Position numbers and translations under genes: made by a program
The notes under the pieces: model-generated
What the model was told of the DNA's origin: nothing
Seen by the model: only the letters and a program-made list of their open reading frames with translations
Database searches by the model: none
DNA from: Paramarasmius palmivorus
Taxonomy: Eukaryota > Basidiomycota > Agaricomycetes > Agaricales > Marasmiaceae
Direction of reading: 5' to 3'
Assembly (NCBI GenBank): GCA_037176845.1
Contig: JAYKXP010000002.1
Coordinates: forward strand, 620,001 to 684,000
Length of the DNA stretch: 64,000 bases
In this document: in pieces, positions 10,999 to 20,986 of the stretch
Layout: the number at the start of each line of letters is the position of its first letter
Numbering within the stretch: position 1 is the stretch's first letter

Positions 10999-11783
10999 AT
11001 GGCGCCCTCAAAAACAGGGAAATCTTCGGCCTCAAAACCAGCCAAAAAAGAAAAAGTATTTCATCCGGAATCCAGAAAAGCAGCCCAGCTCAATCGAAGA
11101 TCTCTTCGTAAAGAAAAAATGGGCAGTCTTGCCTCAAATCGCAAGCAGAAACATCATTCGTTAGGTATGTCTCCTCATCATGTCGGTGACACCCATAAAT
11201 GACGATTCATGCAGCGGATATCTACAAATTCTTCTATAGCGCGATACCAGAAGAGGGTGTTTTGTCCCTTACTGAATTACATGATCTCATCGCAAACGTC
11301 TGGTTAAAACGCCTGGACAATGAATTAGAAGAGGAACGGACCTTAAGACGAAAAGGTCGGCCGAAGAGTGTGAAGGAAGCGAAGTTGGAGGAGCTTAAGC
11401 TTCGAGAGGAAGACGAGTATAGAACAGGTTTCGGTAAGCATTGCCACTCTATTTCTCAGTACAAATTCTTGTAGTAACTATTTCCAGAGGTAATCGATCT
11501 CACCAACCCGGCTAATGTTGATCTCTTCCGCAAATGGGACCAAAAACAAGTCGCATATATCGATCTACTACGATTTATCCGTATAACGTCAACAAATCCT
11601 GAATCTGTGGTCGTTTCACGGCCTGGAAAGCACGCGTCGATAGTAAAGGCAGCGACAGAACAACAAGGCCACATGGATGTAGACCAGTCGATGGAACATC
11701 CAATAACGCCACCAATAATAGCTACGGAGCCGCCGCAGAGGTTTGCTAGCACGATTATGGCTATGGATGAGCCTATATCATGA
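10999..11783 (+). CDS. TMA16: translation machinery-associated protein 16
   Basis: Three exons (10999-11164, 11215-11433, 11488-11783) give 226 residues. The N-terminus is basic (MAPSKTGKSSASKPAKKEK, then HPESRKAAQLNRRSLRKEK), followed by ADIYKFFYSAIPEEGVLSL, ELHDLIANVWLKR and RPKSVKEAKLEELKLRE, the signature of Tma16. In yeast this protein associates with pre-60S ribosomal particles. The C-terminal third (Pro/Thr-rich) is not conserved. The start is the first ATG in frame after the promoter. The gene ends 148 bp from the convergent ARPC2 stop. Confidence 0.9.
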
Positions 11784-11931
11784 CGGGTGTATCGAGTAGA
11801 TAGAGGTTATAATTCGATTGCATGGAATACACCCGTTTCTGCCGCCGACAGTAAACAGAAGCTCAGTCAAATGTTCAAGATCCTTCGATTCTTAATACTT
11901 GTAGTACATTCATAGAACTCGCTCCTTATTC

Positions 11932-13143
11932 TCACCGGCTGACCATAGTCCTTCCACTGCAACAAAGCATGATCAGTATGGAATCATCCACGAAAGCAGT
12001 ACCAAAAACACCCACGTAACAGTCTTCTTCTCCGTAGCAACATTCTCCTGTTTAGCACGGTTCAACACCTTTTGGAACTCTGCCACACGGTGTCTCATCC
12101 TAGAATGCATGTACGCTTTGGAGCACTTGATATGATAATGCAAGTAGTCTCGGAAGAGCTGTACATGTGAGATAGTCGCCTCAGCAACAGCAGGTTTGGA
12201 GAAATGTCTCGGGAAAAGGACGAATGTGACGTATCCAGTGTCTTCTGTGTTTCGAAGGTCGGAGAGGTGACGGATTTCGAGAGGTGGGTCTCGGTTGGAG
12301 TAGAGAACTTGTGGAGCGTTCTGGATGGCTGGGAGACGACGGGCGTCGACGAATTCCTAAGTAGAGTGAAAGTTTGAATGTGTTGAGTGAGATTGATGTC
12401 CTGGTCGAAGGGGACGCACCTGCAAGAAGACCTTCCCAAAGATCCTATCGGTCTCGTCTCTGAAAACTGTAGAGAAGATGACAGTGACTCGATCAGGAGA
12501 TGCCTGAATGTATATCGCCTCTTCATCGCGATAGTGAATTTCCATCAGTTGTCCTTGTCCCGACCCAGCCGCTTCAAGCTCCTTCTGGGACTGGAACGCT
12601 GATTCAAACGGCGCAGCCAGTGCATTTCGCTTGAATAGAGCAAGAGAGTTGACAAATGCTTCGCGATCCTCTATAACCGTATGTCAGTTAGCCAACCTTC
12701 CATCTCAAGTGAGACAAGTGGAACGACTACATACCTGCTCCCGCTGGGGCCTGCTCCAAATCAATCTCCAAACTGACATTGTACTCCGCCTCTGGCTGTG
12801 CCCTTACAAGTGATCCATACTCCCGCTTCAGCACGTCGAGGGCTCCGTAACGAACAAGTTCATCCCAGCACCGGATGTGCATTGATAACAAGAGCAATGT
12901 CTTGCGTTCCGAGGTTGACAGATGGAAACGAACACCATCATAGTCTACAAAAGATACGTCCAAGGATGATGGTCTGTTTAAAGAATAAGTGAGATACGCG
13001 TGGGCATGGATTACATTGGATTTTGGCGGCGTACTTTGCAAGTTTCTCTGCGAGGGTAGTTTTGATAATGACGTTGTGGGACTGTAAAGGTGATCAGGAA
13101 GGATTAAGTCTGCTACAGACCAACGTACCTCTAACAGAATCAT
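11932..13143 (-). CDS. ARC35: actin-related protein 2/3 complex subunit 2 (p34-Arc)
   Basis: Six exons (13129-13143, 13035-13081, 12735-12973, 12420-12670, 12016-12356, 11932-11956) give 305 residues, the normal ARPC2 length. The first exon codes only MILLE, the conserved start of the family. Strong landmarks are [53 protein letters not shown] and [17 protein letters not shown], ending in KKTVTGRTMVSR. ARPC2 and ARPC4 form the core of the Arp2/3 complex and contact the mother actin filament. The protein acts in the cytoplasm in branched-actin patches for endocytosis. Confidence 0.95.
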
Positions 13144-13366
13144 GGCGATCAAGTAACGGTATGGGTTAGTGGTGGTGGTGGTCCGAGTCGTGCTGCGACT
13201 CGCGGCGTTTGTTTTGTTTGTGACACCGCCCTATAGCTAAGCGCCGGAGACTAGTTCATGAAGAGATCCTTGACCTCTAGAAATGTTGATACAAGGTATA
13301 GTACAAAATCCCAATAGTACATAGAATGCCTAAAACCCTAATGGAGGAGCACCGACACCGACGCTC

Positions 13367-15695
13367 TCATATCGTCACTGCTAGCCTAGGAAGTCCATCA
13401 ATCACAGCCCCGTCAGCCACTTGCTGGGGTGACCTGCTTCCAGCAACGTCCAAGACCCACTGTTCTCTCATCTGGGCGCATAAATCTCTGAAGACGTCAA
13501 TAGATCCTCTCTCATGGATAAACACCAAGCAAAATCCACCTCCAACCGACGTCGATTCCCGCACCTCTACTCTGAACTTGGTACCCTTCACCACACCATC
13601 AGCATCCTTCGTCTCTTCCAACCGACACTTGAGAGTCCCAAGCCCTTCAGAGTCCTCCAGAATAACTCGCAAGTCCATCGCCATCAACAGTCGCCTGCAC
13701 TCGTTTCTCGTCGTAAACACGTTGTGAGTCGACATCAACGTATATGACGTAGGTTTGAACCGGAACACATTAGCAAACCAGTTGGCTCGGGGATGCGAAG
13801 GAGAGAGGGGCGAGTCCGTGTATGCGAATGGAGATGTTGCCGACCCTGGTTCGGACTCGCTAAGGGATGCTGGAGAGAAGTCGCGATTTTGTTTCTTCAG
13901 CTTTGAGCGCCTTCTCTGTGGAATGAGTATCTGTACGCGTTTCTGATCCGCTTTCGTATCGTCACCTCGAGATCTGCGTATGGATGACTTCTTGTGAGCT
14001 GTAGGTAAGTCTTTTGGGTCGACAAGCAGGAAGCTTCCATCCAAGTTCTCCTTGTCACCAATGGTCGTAGTGTCGACTGTAGGGCGCTCAGGGCGTTCTT
14101 TCCTGCGAATGCTAAGGGGTCGTGTCGAGAGTTCGCTAGATGTGTTTATTTTGACGGTGAGTGAGTGAGAAGAGTTGGTTGTGGGAGGCGGAGGTGCTGG
14201 CGCTGGCGCTGTCGATGTCCTCATCACGCTATTGGTGATGATCTCGTTTATCAATGCAAGATTAGGGGAAAGAACTGTTTCCGCCTGGTCTGCTGTGTTA
14301 ATGTTGGCGCTGTCTGCGAGGGCACGGTGACGTGAAATGGCTAGATCGCTAGCTGATGGCGATGGCAGAGCATGACCACGAGAGGCTCGACGAGGTGTAG
14401 GTGGGTCATTTCGAGGAGGAAGTGAAGATGGCGAGGGTGGCAAGTCATTCTCAGATTCTTGTTGAGACGCCTTCTTTTCCGCCAGTCTTCGTGCAGCTCG
14501 AGTTTTTCGCCGATGTAGCCGTTCGTTCCGGGCCATCTCCTTCCGCTGATCGTACTCCTCCAAACGCTTTCGACGATACTCACATAGCAGATGATATACG
14601 CCCTTTTCCCAATTCTGTTCCTGACTGGTAAGACGAGCGATGATAGTATCTTCGGGGGTGTCTTTCCACAGTGTTCGCAAGTTGTTGAGAACCTCTGCAT
14701 CGACGTCGTTAGCTGATTGCAATGGGCGAGCGATATTTTCCAGATGAGGCAGTGACTGCTTCTGAAGCTTCGGCTTTTGCGATGTGAAGAATGGGTGCGT
14801 CTGAATTTGAGCCATGGTAATCCGCCTTTTGACGTCCTTTGTAAGCATTCTTCGTAGAAGATCTTGAGCGAGGGGAGGTATATCTCGAGGCATCTCGAAT
14901 ATCCCTTTTCCAACTTTCTTCAATAGCAGGCCACAATCTTCATCATCGAATGGAAGACGTCCGACCAAAAGAGCATGTAGAATGATGCCACACGACCAAA
15001 TGTCGGCTTTGGGACCATCGTATGCACCACCAGAGACAACTTCTGGAGCGGCATAGTGGGGACTTCCACAGGACGTACGAAGCATCGTGTCGGATTGAAA
15101 TATAGCCATGCCAAAGTCGGCGATCTTGACATTGAAATCGGCATCGAGGAGGATGTTTTCCGGTTTGAGATCGCGATGAGCAATGTTGAAGTGGTGGCAA
15201 TAGTCAACAGCGTGGATTATTTGCTGAAAATAAGCTAATGCTTCGGAGACAGATAATCTGCCTTTTTCGCATAGGTAGTCGAAGAGTTCTCCGCCTTGGA
15301 CGTATTCGAGAATGAGGTAAATTTCGTCGGGAAGATCCCAGACGTCGTAGAGTCGCATAACGTTAGGATGTTCGATGAGTTTCATGACGATGATTTCTCG
15401 CTGTAGAGAAAGTTCCTTGTATTCCGCTTCGTCGGCGACATGGCTGAGGGATTCTGAGCGAGAGAAGAGAAAACTCTTGGAGACAATCTTGACTGCTGCC
15501 ATTTGACCTGTTTTGGCATTCCTGGCGAGTTTTACTCTCCCTAGCATGCAGAATTTGCTTCAGCACCTGTATGAATTCGACACGACAAAACGCACCTGAG
15601 GCACCCTTTCCGATAGTCCTACCCATCTTCCAAGCGCCAATCTGTCTTGGGTCATCTTTCTTTCCAGGAATACAAGGGGGTTCGTCGAAAGTCAT
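13367..15695 (-). CDS. Gin4/Hsl1/Cdr2-type (Nim1-related) serine/threonine kinase
   Basis: Exon 1 (15596-15695) and one long exon (13367-15540) give 757 residues. The kinase domain spans about residues 20-285: G-loop GKGASGRVKLA, Lys in AAVKIVSK, HRDLKPENILL, DFG in IADFGMA, and YAAPEVV. The subfamily-typical VDYCHHFNIAHRDLK and TSCGSPHYAAPE place it in the AMPK/Nim1 branch. A basic, Ser-rich linker follows. The last about 130 residues resemble a KA1-like lipid-binding domain (VRESTSVGGGFCLVFIHERG). In yeasts these kinases sit with septins at the bud neck or cortical nodes and restrain Swe1/Wee1, coupling cell size to mitosis. The exact orthologue (Gin4, Hsl1, Cdr1 or Cdr2) cannot be fixed from the sequence alone. 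Confidence 0.88.
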
Positions 15696-15948
15696 AAGGA
15701 TTGCAAAAGAAATAGAGAAATAGCGTTAATGTTTAGAATGTTGAATAGCGTGTCAGTGATGAGCGTAGAAGAATGAGAATACTATGGCAGATGGTGAGCA
15801 CTGAGCAAGTTGCGCTGACGGCCCGGCGACCAAAACTTGTCCGGTTTGCCGACTCGAGCCAAATACACAACAATAACGCGTAAATGACAGTCACGGGACT
15901 CAACTTTCGGTGCCGCAACTTTTCCCTTGACCACGACCGTGGGCCGCA
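15696..15948. promoter_or_regulatory. divergent promoter kinase / LIG4
   Basis: 253 bp lie between the start codon of the Gin4-like kinase (minus) and DNA ligase IV (plus). No other gene fits here, so a shared regulatory region is likely. Confidence 0.45.
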
Positions 15949-18900
15949 ATGATGCAGCCTACTCCTGCTCCCTCTTCTCCTCCAAGATCTTCACCTCCAG
16001 CAGAATCAGAGGATAACAATGAACAATCATATCCCATTCCTCCACAGAACATGGGAAGTGCACCATTCAGTGTGCTAGTCGGTCTATTTGTGAAATTGCA
16101 GAATGAGAGAAAGCAAGAACGACGAAGGAAGCTCCTTGGCGCATGGTTCAATGTACACATCGTCTCCTCTCTCATCAAGCTTCGGAACTGAGTGCGCTTC
16201 TAGCATTGGAGAGAAGAAGTCGGAAATGACTTGTACCCTGTGTTACGCCTGATCCTGCCCCAGGCATGTGTCGCAGTGTCAGATTGTAATTCGAGTTCTC
16301 TGACCGACTCCGTTAACCAGAAAGACCGGGAACGAAATGTCTACGGATTGAAAGAGAAGAATCTAGCCAAGACCTATATCAAACTTATACCATTGCAACG
16401 ACAAGACCCCGATGCCCAACGACTCATGAATTGGAAGAAGCCAACGGAGCGTGAAGTACGCACCGGATACTGTCTACTGCACCAAGCTAACTGTTGAATC
16501 TAGAAATCCGCGGGCGATTTCCCGACCGTGCTGTATGAAGTTGTGAGCAAGCGTTCTTCAGTCATTGAAGGGAGTCTTTCGGTCGACGACCTCAACGAAC
16601 TATTGGATGAGTTGTCGAAGAGCATGGGCAAGCAGTACGTGGTTGCTTTCGTTATTCGCTATACAGACTCGGATGAAAGTGCTACAGAGACGTGCAGTCA
16701 AAGATCCTGCAACGGATTTACAATCGCACAACCCCGGAAGAGCAGCGTTGGATCGTCCGTATTATTCTGAAAGGTCAACGAAGTCAAAGTCCTCCGTCAT
16801 TACGCTGACGCAGTACTCCAGAGATGGTCATATCCGTGAAGGAAACCACCGTGTTCTCCGTCTTCCATCCTGATGCTCAAGATTTATATAACACTTGCTC
16901 GGATCTAAAGAAGGTGGCATGGACATTGTGGGACACAACGAACAAGCTAAAGGAAGATGTGAGCGTGGCCAACTCGATTGTATTACCTTGTCTCATAAGC
17001 ATGTTAGCAAAAAACAGTTGGCTTGTTCCAAGCATTTGCACCGATGCTCTGCAAGCGGCCAACTCGGACGATAGAGCAGACCGTGAAAGAAATGGAAGGT
17101 GCAGAATTCATCATTGAGGAGAAGCTCGATGGCGAGCGAATCCAATTGCACAAACGAGGCAATGAATACTTCTACTGTTCAAGGTCACTATGCCGTTTCT
17201 GTGCTCTGTTTCAGTCTCTCATCATTTCTACAGGAAAGGCAAAGACTATACATATCTATATGGGAAGCATGTTGGTGCTGGGACATTAACACCTCACATT
17301 CATAAAGCATTCCATCCAGACGTGGAAAAGTCAGTTCAAGTTGGAAGTATTGAGTGTGTTCTGATAACTTCTTCGCTACAGCATCATCCTCGATGGTGAA
17401 ATGCTTGTTTGGGATCCGGTCTCGCAACGGAATCTTCCATTCGGTACATTGAAAACTGCTGCACTTGGTAAACATCCCGGTCGCTTCTTGAATCATTGTT
17501 GAGCTTCTGTGTTTCAGACAAGTCCAAAAAGGAACTCAATCCGCGCCCGTGTTGTATGTGAACTCTACTACGGTTATACTCAAATGTTGACTGAGTTGTT
17601 CAATAGTCAAGGTCTTTGACCTATTGTATCTCAACAACACATCATTACTCGACAGGACAACAACGTTCAGAAAGAAGAATCTTCGACATTGCCTGACGGA
17701 AGTCAAAGGACGTGTAGAGTTCGTCGAGGAATGCAAGGGCAGGTCCGCCAAAGATGTACGAGAGAAGATGGAAGAAATTATGAACAACAGAGGAGAGGGT
17801 CTAGTCGTTAAGCACCCCAAGGCTAAATATGTGCTCAACGGTAGGAATATGGATTGGATCAAGGTCAAGTTGACTTCCGTTTACCCGTACCAAACCTTCC
17901 GCTCATCGAGAAGTGATGCTAGGTCAAGCCCGAGTATATGGTGAGCTTTAGATGGATTGCGGGAGCGATAGTAGCTGATGTCAACTGTGACCCTGGAGGA
18001 TAATATGGGCGAGACGGTTGATGTATTGGTTGTCGGTGCGTAGTCTCATACGTTCTTACTTCTATCTTGTGCGACCGTTTCTCATTGATAACCAAGCTGG
18101 TAACTATGGAACTGGTTCCCGTGGAGGTGGTGTTTCGGCTCTCATTTGTGCGGTTATCGATGACCGAGGTCCCAACGCTGATGCAGAGGACAAGAAGTTT
18201 GTTATCATATAGAAGTCTTGTGGCCTGTAACTGATTATGATATGTTGATGCAGGTACAGCACCTTTGTCCGCATCGGTTCGGGACTAACCTATTCAGACT
18301 ACGCATGGGTCAGGGACAAACCCTGGAAAGTGAGGGACCCGAAGAACCCTCCTGAATGGCTCCAGACATCGAATAAAGGCCCAGAAGATAAAGGAGATGT
18401 CTACCTTGAGCCCGAGGAGTGCGTGCTTTTTGTTGATTATAAACAGGCTTTAATTATTACTTCTTTCAGCTCGTTCATATTAAAAGTAAAGGCTGCTGAG
18501 ATAGTACCGTCCGGTAATATAGTTTCATCTCTGTTAGTGAATATATTGATGTCCCAACAGAGCAATATCATATGGGATTTACCATGCGCTTCCCGCGGGC
18601 CCTGTCCATTCGTGATGATATGGACATCGACAATTGTATGAGGGCAACTGGTAAGCACCAGTGAATATCGTCTATCCATATGCGTGGTAATTCCAATCGG
18701 CAGATGTCTTGGACAGTCTCAAGACTGAAAGGAAGAGGAAGATGGAAAATGATCCAGAGTATGCCGCGCGATTTTCGATGACGGTTCCAAAGATCTTACC
18801 CCTTGGCGTTTTACTATTAGGGTGACAAAAAAGAAGAGGAAGACCACTGCTAAAAAGGTATGACGTTCCTCAGTCTCTACTTCATCACTTTCTCACTATT

Positions 18901-20600
18901 CATTTGTGGTGCATAAGGCCACGATACTTCCCTCATATCAAGGTCCGAACACTAAAGAAATCCAGAAGAGATCAGACATCTTTGAGGGCTTGAAGTTTGG
19001 TGAGACTCTTGAGTGTCGCTCCACCTCTGTCATCTCATGAGATTGTTTCGCCTCTTAAGTTGTGATTCCAGACCCCAAGTCAAAGGCCGGAAACGAGGAA
19101 AAGGCGGAACTAATCAAGCTGTACGTTAGCCAACAGTCTACAGTTGTTGACACTATTGAATGCTGGTTCCAGAATCTGCGAAAATGGGGGAAAATGTCTT
19201 CAAATCGCTACGAACCAAACGGATCTCTTCGTTGTTTATGGTGGCTCAATCACGCGTACGTCTTCGGCCTTCGGACTTGCGTCGTTTGTTCTCATTCAAT
19301 GGCTCATGAATGAACCGTACAGCATACAATGTGAAGTTGATTATTGACAAGGGTATTCATGATATCATCAAGCCGGAGTGGATACGGGATTCCGATGTGC
19401 TCAAGAGAAGAGCACCATTGAGTAAGAAGTATGTTTAGACCCTCGATGAGCTTAGCGCAGCAAGTTCCTGACCTTTATATAGATACTTCTTCCACGCGAC
19501 TGCTTCGCGCGAAAGCACCGAGGAGTATCAAGAAGGAGCGGATGATGATGGGGAGCAATCCAATGCTCAAGCCGACTCCTCAATGCCAGTTGATGAAAGC
19601 GCAACTGAAGCCACAATGTCCGATAACGAATCAGACTCGGAAACTCGCACTAAGGGCCGGCTGTCCGAAATAGCACCGTCCAATGGTACCAAGCTAGACC
19701 CGCGACTCGCGGATTGGCTGGGGGTCGATGTAACCGAAGAACCAACCACGAGCGGACTAGCGGAAGACTCAGAAACAGAGTCCGAACACGACTCTGATAA
19801 TGCCGATGTTGATGAAGGGCCAGAGCAAGTGAACGAAGATGATCTAGACGATTGGTTTGCGGTTGAGAAGACTGACGAGCCGGAAGTAATATCTTCCGCT
19901 TCAACTTCGAAGGAGGGTGACAATCAGGTCAGGGTCCGTTGTGGCAAAACTGACATGTTGATTGGTCTCATGGTTCGGGCAGGGATCCATAAAAATGGGT
20001 GAAGATGACTCAGCGATGGAGTATGACCAGAACCTAATCTTCAAGCACCTGTCAGGACCCCTTCCCTTGGCCCCATTTATTGCACTAATTCCTGGCTCTA
20101 GATGCTTCTACTTGGACTCGCCGGCAAGTGCGCATCAGCATGGGATGGGGGTCAAGGCCAAGTCACCAGAGGAAATCAATCAGAGGTGAGTGATATTTTT
20201 ATGACGAGGTTCCTTGTTGAGATGATCGTTGGTGAATCCGTGTGTTGACTACATCTTGTGATTTAGTTTCGACGAGGTGAGAAAAATGATCACTGAGAAT
20301 GGGGGTCGTGTGGTTGGCTTGGACGAACCCAAGCTGACGCATGTTGTGCTTGACAAACGCGATACAAGTCGGCGGATCGAATTATCGAAGAGAACCTCCA
20401 AGTACGTTCCAACCAACCAACAAACAAAGATTGTCAGTGGATTAACGAAATGGAGTAGACCCAAGCGCCGGCACCTGGTTATCTCCGAATACATTCAAGC
20501 TTGTATTGATGAAGGAACCTTGCTAGATGAGGACGGTAAGTGCGGTTTATCCGCGATGTTTACAAGAGTTGACCAACGCAATCTAGGATTTGCGCCATGA
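15949..20600 (+). CDS. LIG4: DNA ligase IV (non-homologous end joining)
   Basis: I could assemble 29 exons with 28 introns, coding for 1,034 residues. Exon sizes run from 14 to 445 nt, and exon 12 is only 18 nt (17923-17940). The adenylation motif is EEKLDGER (Lys codon 17122-17124). Other ligase motifs are VEKNIILDGEML, KVFDLLYLN, EGLVVKHP, WIKVKPEYM and GNYGTGSRGG, and the OB-domain end is FILKVKAAEIVPS. The LIG4-specific PDAQDLYNTCSDLKKVAW is present. Two BRCT repeats follow (about 18918-19480 and 20102-20600), separated by a long acidic Glu/Asp/Ser linker encoded by exon 24. LIG4 seals double-strand breaks in the nucleus together with an XRCC4/Lif1 partner. One intron (16264-16320) is GC-AG. 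Confidence 0.95.
16264..16320 (+). other. LIG4: GC-AG intron in LIG4
   Basis: The 57-nt segment between CAG and AAAGACCGG starts with GCATGT and ends with AACCAG. Its length is a multiple of three and it has no stop, so it could be read through. The conserved ligase sequence LRLILPQ-KDRERNVYGLKEKN needs it removed. Confidence 0.7.
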
Positions 20601-20986
20601 AATTCACGGACGGAGGAAGCAAAGGTATATAAAAAGCAGATACATTTAGTACATAGACCTCGTGTAATATCCATTTGGTACATTCGAACGTCGGTTAGCG
20701 TTGAGCCGGTCATGGCGGGTGGCGGAGTTTCTTGAGTTCTGATGTAATTGGGATCACGACTACACTGGTCCATTATTTGCATTTTCTCTTGTCAGTCTGC
20801 CATTTTCCTTGGTCGCTCCTCTTCCCACCCAGTGCCCTGCCACTTCTTCCTGCTTCCTCCTCCCCCCATACCTTCCCTAGTCTCGCTCTCCCATTTCTCT
20901 CTTGTAATTTTCTCTTCATTTTTTCATTTCTTCGCTAAAATTATCGTCGTTGACCCTTGTTACTCAACCATCACCACGACACCAGC
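20601..20986. promoter_or_regulatory. LIG4 3' flank and pyrimidine-rich leader of the forkhead gene
   Basis: After the LIG4 stop the sequence has no supported gene. From about 20770 to 20945 it is strongly C/T-rich on the plus strand, ending just before the forkhead start. Such CT stretches are common around transcription starts of filamentous fungi. Confidence 0.4.

Noticed and set aside
16264..16320. Reading the GC-AG intron of LIG4 as coding
   Set aside because: It is open, but inserts 19 unrelated residues between two segments that are contiguous in the ligase family.
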